Notes: a model not told the origin generated them from the letters alone. A stretch of 34,094 bases of DNA from Bacteroidota bacterium (GCA_020048645.1 JAIFMG010000132.1:1-34094); one strand, 5' to 3'. Positions 13,756-23,666 are shown, counted from the first letter of the stretch. Translations and numbers: made by a program.

Positions 13756-16700
13756 TCAGGGCATCTCCTCGATGACACGGGGCTCGTTGGGCTTGCCCAG
13801 CCAGCGGAACAGCTTGAGCTCGCGCAGGTAGGTGAAGTCCTTGCGGTAGAAGATGCCCAGGCCCTGGATGTAGGCGGCCCCGAGGTCGGCGCGGCTGGGG
13901 TCGGTGGACTTGTTGTAGGCCTTGACCTGGAACTTCTGCGAGATCTTGTACTCGAGCTCGAAGTCGCCCGCGATGTTGCCTCCGGAGGCGGCGGCGGCGC
14001 TCTGCGACTGGCTCTGGCCCGTCACGCCGACGTTGACCTTGAGCTTGTCGTCGAGGAACTGGGTCTGCATGGCCACCTCGAGCTGCTCGCCGGTGATCTC
14101 GGAGCCGGAGTTGTAGTCCACGCCGATGTCGAAGTCATTGCTGATCTGCGAGAGCCAGTTGCTGAGCTGGTTCGACAGGAGCTGGTCGCTGCCGAAGCCC
14201 CCGCCGGTCTGGACGCCGCCCTGCATGCCGGGCAGGGGCTGGAAGCGCCGGACGATGAGCAGGGTCAGGAACTGCTTGTTCATCTCCTCGGGCGAGAGGC
14301 CGGCCAGTTGGGAGTTGATGCGCTCCTGGGCGTCGGGCAGCGAGACGCGGAACTCGAGCTTGGGGTCGGCCAGGTAGTCGGAGATGACCAGCATGCAGTT
14401 GACGGTAACCTTGGTCTCGAGGTCGCGCTCGTCTTGGGTGAGGTCGTAGAGCAGGACGTTCTTGATTTCATAGACGGCCGCCAGATCGACCTTGGCGTTG
14501 GCGGGGTCGTTGGTCCAGACCAGGCTTCCGCCGCGGGAGACGTTGAACTCGCGCATGATCACGTTCTCGAGGTTGAGCATGTAGTTGCCCTTCTCGACGA
14601 CGTAGTCGCCGTTCATGGAGATGTCGCCCAGGGCGTTCATGGCCATGCGGAGGTTGGCGGCCCCCTGGATCTTGAGCATCTCGCCGGTCTGCGGGTCGAA
14701 GATGATGCGCACCTCGGTCTGGGGGTCGATCTCGAGGTCGAAGTTGAGGTTGATGCCCGTGATGGGCTCGGGCTCGTCTTGCCGCAGGGCGGAGGTGTCG
14801 GTGGTGACGAAGGTGATGTAGTCGGCCTGGTTGGCCTCGCTGGCCTGCCCGAGCGAGATGTTGATCTGGGTGTCCTTGTTGGTCTTGGCCCAGAGCTTGA
14901 CGGCCAGGTCGTCGGGCTTGCCCTTGATGCTGCAGTCCATGTCGGCGAAGACCTTGCCGTAGTAGAGGGCCTCCTCGGTGGGCGGGGTGTCGAGGAACAG
15001 GAAGTTGGCCGCCTTGAAGAGCAGGTCGATGCGGATGTCGGAGAAGTCGCCGGTGTAGATGCCGCCGTTGAGCCTCCCCACGCCGTTGGGCGGGGTGTAG
15101 ATCTTCATGTCGTTGAACAGGATGTCGTTGTTGACGATGTGGATGGTGTCGGAGAACTGGTAGTTCGATTGCAGCATGTCCACCACGAAGTTGAAGCTCT
15201 TGAGATAGACCCGGCCGTTGAGCGAGGGCTTCTCCAGGGTTCCGGTCAGGCGCAGGTCGGCGTTCATGCGCGACATGCGGATGCTCTGGTCGTTGATGGT
15301 GATGGCCCCTTCGAGGAAGGGATTGAAGATGGCCAGGGGGAACTTGTCGAAGATGACCTTCTGGAAGTTCAGCGCACCGGTCTCGGGCTCGAGGTAGCCT
15401 TCGATGTTGATGGTCGTGTCGCGGCGCACGGCGTAGAGGTGGGTGTGGGCACGCTTGGAGCGGGGGTCCCAGTCGGTGGCCAGTGTCATGTCGCCGAAGT
15501 TCTGCCCGTTGACCGTGAAGTTGGAGATGACGTTGTGGCTGAGCACCACGGGGCTTTCGTACAGCCCCGAGAGGTTGGCCCGCGTGTTGAGGATGCCCTC
15601 GAGCGAGAACTCCGTGCCTTCCATGAAGACGTTCACGAAGGCCAGGTTCAGGTTGTTGACCACGACGATGAGCGAGTCGTGCGGCGACTCGGAGACGACG
15701 CCGGAGACCTTGATGTTCTGCTCCAGGTCCGAGCTCAGGATGGAAGACTCGTTGAAGATGGTCAGGTCGTCGATGGCCACCCGGCTGCTGTCGATGGTCA
15801 GGTGGCAGCGCTCGATGGCCCAGATGGAATCGAGCAGGGTGATTTCGGAAGGCAGGAACGACACGTTCAGGGTCGGGGCCGCGAGGCTGTCGCGCAGGCT
15901 GAAGAACGAGACCAGGTCGAGGCTGCCGCGGGTGTTCTTCGGCTTCCAGTCGTTCCAGCGCACCCGCGATTCGACCGAGTCGTTGTGTATCTCGTTGAAA
16001 ATCAACACATTTTCGAGGGCCATGCTGTCGCTCAGGAAAAAGCGCTTCATCCCGATGTCCATCAGCAGCCGCCCTTCGCGGGTCTGGGCCTCTACAAAGA
16101 AGTCCTCCAGCCGGTTCGACGAGAGCTGGACGAAGCTGGAGACCAGGCTCATGCTGAACTTGTCGCGGGTGCTGAACCGGCCGTTGATCTTGGTCTTGTT
16201 GTCGATGGAAAGCTCCGGCATGAACACCTCGGTCAGGGAGGCGATGTCCTTGAAGTTGATCATGAAGTCGAAATACTCGTCGGGCGCTGGCTCCGCGGGC
16301 GGCACGGGCTCGTCTTCGGCCGGGGCCGAGGCTGCGGCCATGACGGGCATCAGGCCGAAGAAGAAGTCGGAAAGCTGCTGGGTGATGCTTTCGATCTTGA
16401 ACTGCCCCTCGATGGTGGCGTGGAAGATGTCGCGCAGGTCGATTTCGACCAGGCGGACCTGCTCGGCGTCGCGGGTGACGACCATGTCCACGGCGGTCTC
16501 GATATCGTGCTCGTCGTCCCAGTAGCGGATCATGGGCATGTCCATGAAGCCCTCGAGGTTCTCGATGTCGGAGCCGAGCAGGTGCCCGCTCATCTCGAGC
16601 GAGAGCATGGGGTTGGGGCGGACGGTGTCGAGGCCCAGGGCGTAGAGGTCGGCGAAGAAGAGCTGGGACTCGTATTCGACGTAGGTGAGGTCCTGGCCCA

Positions 16701-18396
16701 TGTCGATCAGGACCTTGTTGCGCATGCGCAGGTTGGGGTCCTCGATGTCGATGGTGCCGCGGAAGCCTTCGTCGGAGGCCTTGCCTTGGGCCTTGATGTG
16801 CTGGTAGGGGTATCCGTTGACCTCGAGGCTGAGCACCTCCAGGCGCTCGATGTCGGCGAAGAAGGCCTGCGTGGGCGAGCTTCCGCCCTTGAGCTTGGCC
16901 TCGAGGCTGAGCCAGCCGAGGCTCTCGCTGTCGAGGATGCGGCCCAGGTCGAGGCGGATGATCTGGGTGCCTCCCTCGAAGCTCATGTCGCCGGTGGCGG
17001 TGTCGGTCCGCAGCACCATGTCGAAGTCGAGCTCGCCGGCGTCGGTCTGGAGCTTGCCCCTGGGCAGGATGTCGCCTTCGAGCATGGCCACGCGGCCGGT
17101 GTAGTGGATGCGCCCCATGCGGGCCACTTCGTCGGGCAGTTCGAGGAAGACGAGGCTGTCGAAGGGCGGCAGGCGCACGGCCGCGAGGTCGGCGGCGCTG
17201 GTGCGCAGGTCGAGGCGGTGGAAGTCGAGCCGGGCCTTGGCCATGTCGGGCAGGCCGTCGAGGCGGAAGTCGGTCGATAGGGCCGTCTCGCGGCCGTGCC
17301 GCAGGCTGAAGCCCTCCCCGACCAGGTGCTCCACGGTGCCTTCCACCTTGCCAGCCAGGGCCACCGAGTCCTCCAGGCCGCGCAGCTCGGGCACGAAGTG
17401 CGCCAGGTCCTGCGTGCGCAGGTTCGACGAGTCCAGGCGCAGCTCCAGGCGCACCAGGCGCTCGAACTCGTCGAAGGCCTCGGTGCTGGGGTAGTGCAGG
17501 GCCAGCCGCTGGGCGTGCAGGCTCGAGCCCTCGAAGAGCAGCCCCAGGCGGTCGAGCTCGAGGTGCTGGCCGCTGTAGAGGCAGTCGGCCCGCAGGTCGC
17601 GGAAGACGAAGCCCGAGTGGTCGCGGAACCCCAGGTGCTCCAGCTCGAAGAGCAGCGTGTCGCCCTGGCTGCTGAAATCGTCAATCACCAGGTCGAAGTC
17701 GGTGATGCCCAGGTTGTTGAAGTCCAGGTAGCCCGAATCGGGCTCGGCTCCCTCCACCTGGTAGTCGAAACGGGCGTCCTCCACCCGGAAACGGTAGAAC
17801 GAGAGGTCCCAGGGGCTGGCGGTCGTGTCGTCGGGCTTGGGGGGCTTGTCGGAGGCGAAGGCGTCGATCAGGTACTGGAAGTTCATCCGCCCGGTGCTGT
17901 CCGCGCGCAGGCTGCCCCGCGGCTCCAGCAGCACGATCTCGTCGAAGACGACCCGCTTCCTCTTCATCGAAAACTCGTCGAAGTCCAGCCAGAGCTCTGT
18001 GAGGCTCACCAGGGTGTCGCCCTGCTCGTCGGCCACGAAGACCTGCTCGAGCTCGATGGTGCTGAAGAGCCGGATGTCCACCCGCCCGATCGACATTTCC
18101 AGGCCGTACTGCTCGCGGGCGAAGGCCACGGCCTTGCGCGCCAAATAGGTCTGCGCCCCGGCGCTCATCAGCAGCAGGTACAAGAGGCTGGGCAGGACGA
18201 ACAGCACGACCGCCGTGAAAATCAGTATTTTGTAGGCTCTTGAGATGGCTGGGAGGCTTTTGAGTTGCGTGCGCCGTGTTTCCAGGCCCGATGCGAACCT
18301 GGCCTTTCCGCCTGGGCAAAGATAGCACATCCGCCCACATCGGCGCATGGACCGGATCCGCCTGGCGACAGCCTTGCCAGGCCCAATCCCCCTCAT
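13756..18396 (-). CDS. tamB: TamB-like translocation and assembly module protein (AsmA-like/DUF490)
   Basis: About 1,546 residues. TamB proteins span the periplasm as a long beta-groove and help assemble outer-membrane proteins and/or move phospholipids to the outer membrane. Here one hydrophobic anchor (about residues 56-76, KILIFTAVVLFVLPSLLYLLL region) is followed by a very long beta-rich domain with repeated LDIDL-type strands. The C-terminal 350 residues carry the TamB domain, including GEMLKIQGAANLRM, NYMLNLENVIMREF and DYNSGSEITGEQLEVAMQ. A Pro/Ala/Glu-rich linker lies mid-protein. The start is uncertain: ATG 18396, ATG 18330 and TTG 18411 are all in frame, and the residues before the membrane anchor look unlike coding sequence. 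No TamA/BamA-type partner is adjacent. It is divergent from hypB. Confidence 0.9.
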   Translation of the reverse strand: MRGIGPGKAVARRIRSMRRCGRMCYLCPGGKARFASGLETRRTQLKSLPAISRAYKILIFTAVVLFVLPSLLYLLLMSAGAQTYLARKAVAFAREQYGLEMSIGRVDIRLFSTIELEQVFVADEQGDTLVSLTELWLDFDEFSMKRKRVVFDEIVLLEPRGSLRADSTGRMNFQYLIDAFASDKPPKPDDTTASPWDLSFYRFRVEDARFDYQVEGAEPDSGYLDFNNLGITDFDLVIDDFSSQGDTLLFELEHLGFRDHSGFVFRDLRADCLYSGQHLELDRLGLLFEGSSLHAQRLALHYPSTEAFDEFERLVRLELRLDSSNLRTQDLAHFVPELRGLEDSVALAGKVEGTVEHLVGEGFSLRHGRETALSTDFRLDGLPDMAKARLDFHRLDLRTSAADLAAVRLPPFDSLVFLELPDEVARMGRIHYTGRVAMLEGDILPRGKLQTDAGELDFDMVLRTDTATGDMSFEGGTQIIRLDLGRILDSESLGWLSLEAKLKGGSSPTQAFFADIERLEVLSLEVNGYPYQHIKAQGKASDEGFRGTIDIEDPNLRMRNKVLIDMGQDLTYVEYESQLFFADLYALGLDTVRPNPMLSLEMSGHLLGSDIENLEGFMDMPMIRYWDDEHDIETAVDMVVTRDAEQVRLVEIDLRDIFHATIEGQFKIESITQQLSDFFFGLMPVMAAASAPAEDEPVPPAEPAPDEYFDFMINFKDIASLTEVFMPELSIDNKTKINGRFSTRDKFSMSLVSSFVQLSSNRLEDFFVEAQTREGRLLMDIGMKRFFLSDSMALENVLIFNEIHNDSVESRVRWNDWKPKNTRGSLDLVSFFSLRDSLAAPTLNVSFLPSEITLLDSIWAIERCHLTIDSSRVAIDDLTIFNESSILSSDLEQNIKVSGVVSESPHDSLIVVVNNLNLAFVNVFMEGTEFSLEGILNTRANLSGLYESPVVLSHNVISNFTVNGQNFGDMTLATDWDPRSKRAHTHLYAVRRDTTINIEGYLEPETGALNFQKVIFDKFPLAIFNPFLEGAITINDQSIRMSRMNADLRLTGTLEKPSLNGRVYLKSFNFVVDMLQSNYQFSDTIHIVNNDILFNDMKIYTPPNGVGRLNGGIYTGDFSDIRIDLLFKAANFLFLDTPPTEEALYYGKVFADMDCSIKGKPDDLAVKLWAKTNKDTQINISLGQASEANQADYITFVTTDTSALRQDEPEPITGINLNFDLEIDPQTEVRIIFDPQTGEMLKIQGAANLRMAMNALGDISMNGDYVVEKGNYMLNLENVIMREFNVSRGGSLVWTNDPANAKVDLAAVYEIKNVLLYDLTQDERDLETKVTVNCMLVISDYLADPKLEFRVSLPDAQERINSQLAGLSPEEMNKQFLTLLIVRRFQPLPGMQGGVQTGGGFGSDQLLSNQLSNWLSQISNDFDIGVDYNSGSEITGEQLEVAMQTQFLDDKLKVNVGVTGQSQSQSAAAASGGNIAGDFELEYKISQKFQVKAYNKSTDPSRADLGAAYIQGLGIFYRKDFTYLRELKLFRWLGKPNEPRVIEEMP

Positions 18397-18464
18397 CCTG
18401 CCGAAATTCAAAGGATTTCGCGTAAATTGTGCCCATTGTTCCTTAACCCCAAAAAACCGAAACC

Positions 18465-19289
18465 ATGTGCGCGACCTGCGGATGCGGAAACCAGGACGGA
18501 GTGGTCATCCTCAAGACCAACGGTGAACATATCCACCTGGACCACAACGGAAACCATCACCACCACGATGGGGACCACCACCACCACCACGAACACGACG
18601 GCGGGCACCACCACCACCACCCGGCGGACCAGCCCGGCCCCCTGAGCCGCGAGCTGCGCCTGGAGCTGGACGTGCTGCGCCAGAACGACCTGCTGGCCGA
18701 GCGCAACCGGGGCTACTTCGAGGCCAAGGAAATCGCCGCCCTCAACCTGGTCAGCTCGCCCGGCTCCGGAAAGACCTCGCTGCTCGAGAAGACCATCGCC
18801 GCCCGAGCCGGCGCGCGCCCCATCAGCGTGATCGAGGGCGACCAGCAGACCCTCAACGACGCCCGCCGCATCGAGGCCGCCGGGGCCAAGGCCGTCCAGA
18901 TCAACACCGGCAGCGGATGCCACCTCGACGCCCGCATGGTCAACCTGGCCCTCAAGCAGCTACAGCCCCAGCAAGGAAGCCTCCTGTTCATCGAGAACGT
19001 CGGCAACCTGGTCTGCCCCGCCGCCTTCGACCTGGGCGAGCGCCTGCGCGTGGTCATCGTCAGCGTTACCGAGGGGCACGACAAGCCCCTGAAATACCCC
19101 GACATGTTCCGCGGCTCGCAGTGGTGCGTCATCAACAAGACCGACCTGCTGCCCTACGTCGATTTCGAAGTCGAGAAGATGAAGGAGTACGCCCGGCGCG
19201 TCAACCCCGACCTGCGCTTCGTCGAGCTTTCGGCCACCACCGGCCAAGGCATGGAGACCTGGCTCAATTGGCTGGACGAGCTGGCCTGA
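18465..19289 (+). CDS. hypB: Hydrogenase/urease nickel incorporation GTPase HypB
   Basis: This 274-residue GTPase should deliver nickel to a [NiFe] hydrogenase, normally with HypA and sometimes SlyD. It starts with the high-affinity metal motif CATCGCG (C2, C5, C7). A histidine/aspartate-rich stretch (about residues 22-52) follows and would store nickel. The GTPase core has the P-loop SPGSGKTS (98-105), a metal-site CH in SGCHLDA, ENVGNLVCP and the NKTD specificity motif, all in family order. What is odd is the setting: no hypA, hypC-F or hydrogenase gene is in the window. Instead, a small secreted protein (23 bases on) and a histidine kinase follow on the same strand. The hydrogenase may be elsewhere, or HypB may serve another nickel or zinc enzyme here. 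Confidence 0.95.
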   Translation: MCATCGCGNQDGVVILKTNGEHIHLDHNGNHHHHDGDHHHHHEHDGGHHHHHPADQPGPLSRELRLELDVLRQNDLLAERNRGYFEAKEIAALNLVSSPGSGKTSLLEKTIAARAGARPISVIEGDQQTLNDARRIEAAGAKAVQINTGSGCHLDARMVNLALKQLQPQQGSLLFIENVGNLVCPAAFDLGERLRVVIVSVTEGHDKPLKYPDMFRGSQWCVINKTDLLPYVDFEVEKMKEYARRVNPDLRFVELSATTGQGMETWLNWLDELA

Positions 19290-19312
19290 ACACCCGAAAA
19301 ACCAAGCCCGAC

Positions 19313-19723
19313 ATGGCAACCCCCGCGCTCCTAGCCGCCCCGCTCTGGGCCGCCCTGCTCGGCGCGCCCGCCCAGGCCCCGCCGCCGCCCGACAGCCTGG
19401 CCATTGCCCTGCCCGCCAGCGCCGACCCGCGGCGCCCGGCCAAAGCCCGGTTCGACCTGCGGCTCGATGAAGGCCAGCGCTACCGCCTCTGGGCCGAGGC
19501 CTACGACTGCCACAGCCTCGCCCCCAACCCCGCCCGCGAAGTGGTCCTCGAGCTCTGGCTCGGCCAGCAGCCCCTCGGCCAAAGCCGCGACGAGACCTGC
19601 TGCCGCATCGTGCAGGAGCTGGAGCTGCGGGCCCCCCAGACGGCCAGCTACCGCCTCGAGGCCTACGCCCGCGACGCCGGGGCCACCTGCGCCACCGCCC
19701 GCGTCGAGCGAATCAACCCCTGA
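19313..19723 (+). CDS. Small secreted protein of unknown function
   Basis: This 136-residue frame starts 23 bases after hypB and ends 26 bases before the histidine kinase gene, so it sits inside an apparent operon. The N-terminus (MATPALLAAPLWAALLGAPAQA) is a likely signal peptide followed by a proline-rich spacer. The mature part looks like a single beta-sandwich (DEGQRYRLWAEAYDC, VVLELWLGQQPLG, TASYRLEAYARDAG) with four to five cysteines, including CC in DETCCRIV, suggesting disulphides in the periplasm. I do not recognise the family. Context would allow a periplasmic ligand-binding or accessory role for the kinase that follows, but that is inference. Longer open frames start inside hypB and are not credible. 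Confidence 0.6.
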   Translation: MATPALLAAPLWAALLGAPAQAPPPPDSLAIALPASADPRRPAKARFDLRLDEGQRYRLWAEAYDCHSLAPNPAREVVLELWLGQQPLGQSRDETCCRIVQELELRAPQTASYRLEAYARDAGATCATARVERINP

Positions 19724-19749
19724 CCGAGAAGCCCACAACATCGCCCCGA

Positions 19750-22700
19750 ATGGAACCCACCCAGACCGCCTTGAGCGACTTCTTCTTCGCCGCCGTGGAG
19801 CGGCAGCCCGCGGGCGTGGCCTTCGTGGACAAGGACGACCGCCTGGTCTTCATGAACGAGGCCCTGCGGCAGATGACCGGCTACGACCTGGCCCAGGCCC
19901 TGGAAAGCGGCGGCCTCCAGGACAAGCGCGACGAGGTGGCCGCCAGCGGCATCCTCGAGCTGCTCCAGACCCGCGACCGCTGGGAGGGCGCGAGCCTGCT
20001 CAAGACCCGCGGCGCGGCCTCGCGGCACTACCGCGTCGTGGCCACCGCCCACCGCGGGCCCTCGGGCGAGCTCCTGGGATTCGCCGCCTACCACGAGCCC
20101 CTGAACCGGAGCGAGCTGCAAAACCACCGGCTGCTCCAGTTGCTCGACTTCGAGACCGTCGTGGCCCGCGGGCTGGTGGGCATGGCCGACCCTGGCCGCG
20201 AATGGCCCAGGATCGTCGAGGAGCTGCGGGTCTTCTTCGGCTTCACCAGGGCCGACCTGGGCACCCTGGCCGTCGAGCAGGAGCAAGCCGTGGTCAGGAG
20301 CCTGCGCCCCAAGGCCGAGCCGCTGGCCCTGCCGGGCCGCTTCGAGGGCGTCTCGGGCCGGACCCGCTTCGAAGGCCCGGAGGAGGACCTGCTGGCCGTG
20401 TTCGGCTCCGTGCCCGGAGGCCCGCGGCTGGCCCTGCTCTTCTGGGGCCAGCGGGGAGCGCCCAAGCTGCTCTCCAGCGAGGAGCGCTTCCTGGAGAGCA
20501 TCTGCCTGGCCTTTTCGACCATGCTGGAAAGGCAGCAGGCCATTTCCGGGCTGCGCGAGCAGGTGGACGGGCTGGCGCGCATGGTGCAGGCCTCGGACGA
20601 GCTGTTCTGGCAATGGGACCCGGTCAGCGACAGCCTGCGCTTCAAGGAGGGCCAGCAGAGCGTCGTGGGCCTGGAGAGCGAGCTGCTCGAAAGGGCCTCC
20701 AACTGGTTCGGCCGGTGGGTCCACCCCGAAGACCTGGCCGCCTTCCGGCAGACCATCGGGCAGCTCGAGCGGGGCGAGCGCGAGCAGGCCTCCTTCGAGT
20801 TCCGGGCCCTGGCCCGCGGGCAATGGACCTGGTTCAAATGCACGGCCCACGCCCCCCTCGACCCCGCGCGCCCCAAGCCGCTGGTGGTGGGCGCCCTGGC
20901 CAACATCCAGACCTGGAAGTCCATGGCCTCGCGGGCAGAGTTCGAGAACAGCCTGCTCAAGGACAAGATGGCCGCCCAGTCGCTCTCGCTCAAGCGCAAG
21001 GACGCCGAGCTCGACTTCAAGAGCGAGCTCTTCCACGTGGTCTTCCGCATGAGCGAGCTGCCCATGCTTATCATGGACTCGAAGGGCCTGGTCCGCGAGG
21101 CCAACCCCGCCTTCGAAGGGCAGTTCGGGCGCGCCGAGGGGCCCATCTGGCGGCTGGAGGCCTTCAAGCCCGAGGAGGCGGACGCCCTGCGCCAGGCCAT
21201 CCGGCAGAACCGCGACTCCCTCAAGCTCAAGATCGCCACGGGCGACGAGGCCGGGCCGCACCGGAGCTTCGAGACCGTGCTCCAGCGCATCCGCTCCGAG
21301 GCCGCACGGCCCCACTTCTGGACCTGGACCGCCTACGAGACCACCCACGTGGGCCTGGCCCTCGAGGAGCTGCGCCTGAACCGCGACATCCTGCTCGAAT
21401 CCCAGATCCTGGGCAAGGTCGGCACCATCACCATGCGCAAGCCCTCCAACGAGATGGTCTGGTCGCAGGGGATGTACCGCATCTTCGAAATCGAGCCCGG
21501 GCAAGGCTTCGAGCCCAGCCCCGAGGCCTTCCTCCGCCTGGTCCACCCCGACGACCGCCAGCGCATGGCCCTGCAAAACCACAAAATCTTCGAAATGGCC
21601 AGCCAACTGCCCCTGGAGGTCGAGTACCGCGTGATCACCCTGGACAACAAGACCAAGATCCTCAAGGGGAGGGGATCGCTCCTGCACGACCAGGACGGCA
21701 AGGTCATCGGCAGCGTGGCCTCCGTACACGACGTTACCGACCTGCGCCGCAAGGAGCAGGAGGTGGCCAAGCTGACCGAGCGCCTGTCCCTGGAAGTCAA
21801 CCTCAAGGCCGAGGAGCTGGCCAAGACCAACAAGCACCTGCGCCTGTTCTCCGACAACGCCGAGCTGCTGGTCTGCACCCACGACGACTCCTTCCGGGTC
21901 ATCTACGCCAACCGCTTCTCGAAGGTGCTGCTGGGCCTGGAGCCCTCGGAGCTGGAGGGCCGGACCTGGTGCTCGCTGTTCCCGCCCGGCTACCGGCCGG
22001 TCTTCGAGAAGGCCCGGGAGAAGGCCCGCGGCGGAGGGTTCACGGTCCGCACCCGCCTTGAGGCCGCGCGGGGACGGTTCACCACCCTTTCGACCACCTT
22101 CAGCCGCATCCAGGACCCCGAAGGCGAGGCCGGCTCATGGACCAGCATCACCCGAGACCTGACCCAGGCGGAGATGAACGAGGCCCGCGAGCGCAAGCTC
22201 GTCGAGGCCCGGGAGGAGTTCGTCCGCTTCGCCTCGCACGAGTTCAAGACCCCCCTGGCCACCATCCAGACCAGCGCCGAGCTGATCAACTCCTACCTGG
22301 CCCGCGAGGCGCAGGTGCGGCACAAGGCCGAGATGGCCCGCCACACCGAGCGCATCTTCAACACCGTCACGCACATGCAGGAGTTCCTCGACAAGTTCAT
22401 CAACCTGGGACAGTACGGCATGAGCCAGTACAAGCCCGAGCTGAGCCGCTTCGACCTGCTGGACTTCATCGAGAACCTCAAGGAGCACCTGCTGCTGCGC
22501 GAATGGCAGAGCCGCCGCATCGTCCACCAGGTACACGGCCAGCCCTACGAGGTCCTGCTCGACCGCAAGCTGCTGCACCATTGCCTGCTCAACCTCTGGG
22601 AGAACGGGCTCAAGTACTCGGAGGGCGACCTGCGGGTGGAGCTCTTCTTCGGCCCGGAGGAGCTGCGCCTGGAGGTGAGCGACCAGGGAAGGGGAATCCC

Positions 22701-22890
22701 GCCCGAGGACCTGGAGCGGATATTCGAGCCTTTCGCCCGGGCCTCGAACGCCGACGACAAGCCGGGAAGCGGACTGGGCCTGGGCTTCGCCCGCATCTGC
22801 GCCGAGCGCAACGGCGGCCTGCTGAGCTGCCACAGCCAGCTCGGCAAGGGCTCGACCTTCGCCCTGCGCTTCCCCAGGCCCAAGGCCTGA
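19750..22890 (+). CDS. Multi-PAS sensor histidine kinase
   Basis: This 1,046-residue kinase has no membrane segment, so it probably senses a cytosolic or diffusible signal. An N-terminal PAS opens with VERQPAGVAFVDKDDRLVFMNEALRQMTGYDL split over about residues 15-46. A GAF-like stretch follows (about 130-265), then PAS-type modules at about 275-385, 430-540, 550-655 (PDDRQRMAL; VEYRVITLD) and 700-790. The HisKA box carries H830 in ASHEFKTPLATI. The HATPase has the N box LWENGLKYSE (N952), SDQGRGIPPEDLERIFEPF and GSGLGLGFARICAERNGG. No receiver or response-regulator gene is adjacent. It is the last gene of the hypB group and ends 5 bases from the convergent amn gene, leaving no room for a separate terminator. 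Confidence 0.92.
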   Translation: MEPTQTALSDFFFAAVERQPAGVAFVDKDDRLVFMNEALRQMTGYDLAQALESGGLQDKRDEVAASGILELLQTRDRWEGASLLKTRGAASRHYRVVATAHRGPSGELLGFAAYHEPLNRSELQNHRLLQLLDFETVVARGLVGMADPGREWPRIVEELRVFFGFTRADLGTLAVEQEQAVVRSLRPKAEPLALPGRFEGVSGRTRFEGPEEDLLAVFGSVPGGPRLALLFWGQRGAPKLLSSEERFLESICLAFSTMLERQQAISGLREQVDGLARMVQASDELFWQWDPVSDSLRFKEGQQSVVGLESELLERASNWFGRWVHPEDLAAFRQTIGQLERGEREQASFEFRALARGQWTWFKCTAHAPLDPARPKPLVVGALANIQTWKSMASRAEFENSLLKDKMAAQSLSLKRKDAELDFKSELFHVVFRMSELPMLIMDSKGLVREANPAFEGQFGRAEGPIWRLEAFKPEEADALRQAIRQNRDSLKLKIATGDEAGPHRSFETVLQRIRSEAARPHFWTWTAYETTHVGLALEELRLNRDILLESQILGKVGTITMRKPSNEMVWSQGMYRIFEIEPGQGFEPSPEAFLRLVHPDDRQRMALQNHKIFEMASQLPLEVEYRVITLDNKTKILKGRGSLLHDQDGKVIGSVASVHDVTDLRRKEQEVAKLTERLSLEVNLKAEELAKTNKHLRLFSDNAELLVCTHDDSFRVIYANRFSKVLLGLEPSELEGRTWCSLFPPGYRPVFEKAREKARGGGFTVRTRLEAARGRFTTLSTTFSRIQDPEGEAGSWTSITRDLTQAEMNEARERKLVEAREEFVRFASHEFKTPLATIQTSAELINSYLAREAQVRHKAEMARHTERIFNTVTHMQEFLDKFINLGQYGMSQYKPELSRFDLLDFIENLKEHLLLREWQSRRIVHQVHGQPYEVLLDRKLLHHCLLNLWENGLKYSEGDLRVELFFGPEELRLEVSDQGRGIPPEDLERIFEPFARASNADDKPGSGLGLGFARICAERNGGLLSCHSQLGKGSTFALRFPRPKA

Positions 22891-22895
22891 GCCGG

Positions 22896-23666
22896 TCAGA
22901 ACTTCAGGTGCCGGACCGACTTGCCCTTGCTGCCGATTTCCTTGAGCGAGTCGATGCCGATCTTGACGTGCTGGTGGACGAACTTCTGCGTAACCTTCTT
23001 GTCGCTGTCGGAGGTCTTGACGCCCGTGGAAATCATGGGCTGGTCCGAGACCAGCAGCAGCGCCCCGGTGGGGATGCTGTTGGCGAAGCCGACGGTGAAG
23101 ATGGTGGCCGTCTCCATGTCGATGGCCATGGCCCGGGTGCTGCGCAGGACCTCCTTGAAGTTCTCGTCGTATTCCCAGACGCGGCGGTTGGTGGTGTAAA
23201 CGGTGCCGGTCCAGTAGTCCTGCTTGTAGTCGCGGATGGTGGACGACACGGCGCGCTGGAGGCTGAAGGCGGGCATGGCGGGCACCATGGGCGACATGTA
23301 GTCGTTCGAGGTCCCCTCGCCGCGTATGGCCGCGATGGGCAGTATCAGGTCGCCCAGCTCGTTCTTCTTCTTCAGCCCGCCGCATTTGCCCAAGAAGAGG
23401 ACGGCCTTGGGCTCGATGGCGCTCAGCAGGTCCATGATGGTGGCGGCGTTGGCACTGCCCATGGTGAAGTTGATCATGGTGATGTCCTCGTGGGTGGCCG
23501 CGGGCATGGGCGCCGAGGGCAGGGCCACCTCCACCTGGTTCCACTCGCAGAAAAGCTCAAGGTAGTGGTTGAAGTTGGTCAGCAGGATGTACTTGCCGAA
23601 TTTCTCCAAGGGCATGCCCGTGTAGCGGGGCAGCCAGTTTTGCACGATTTCTTCTTTGGTTTTCAT
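22896..23666 (-). CDS. amn: AMP nucleosidase (Bacteroidota type)
   Basis: This 256-residue enzyme should hydrolyse AMP to adenine and ribose 5-phosphate in purine salvage. It matches the short Bacteroidota AMP nucleosidase form of the nucleoside phosphorylase/PNP_UDP fold, which lacks the extra N-terminal domain of the E. coli enzyme. Visible signatures are FTMGSANAATIMDLL, VLFLGKCGGLK (the phosphate/ribose-binding GxxGG-type turn), the RGEGTSNDYMSP segment, and RAMAIDMETATIFTVGF, whose M-E pair contacts ribose in this fold. The ATG at 23666 gives the normal N-terminus (MKTKEEIVQNWLPRYTG). It converges with the histidine kinase gene with a five-base gap. The upstream leader carries a bulged GC hairpin (23692-23740) of unknown meaning. 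Confidence 0.93.
   Translation of the reverse strand: MKTKEEIVQNWLPRYTGMPLEKFGKYILLTNFNHYLELFCEWNQVEVALPSAPMPAATHEDITMINFTMGSANAATIMDLLSAIEPKAVLFLGKCGGLKKKNELGDLILPIAAIRGEGTSNDYMSPMVPAMPAFSLQRAVSSTIRDYKQDYWTGTVYTTNRRVWEYDENFKEVLRSTRAMAIDMETATIFTVGFANSIPTGALLLVSDQPMISTGVKTSDSDKKVTQKFVHQHVKIGIDSLKEIGSKGKSVRHLKF

Noticed and set aside
13504-17280. A 1,258-codon open frame on the plus strand
   Set aside because: It is antisense to tamB, whose minus-strand reading shows clear family features. The plus frame has extreme Val/Glu/Ala/Gly repetition typical of the complement of GC-rich genes, and no domain.
19663-21882. A 739-codon minus-strand frame
   Set aside because: It is the complement of the PAS histidine kinase, with no motif and low-complexity composition.
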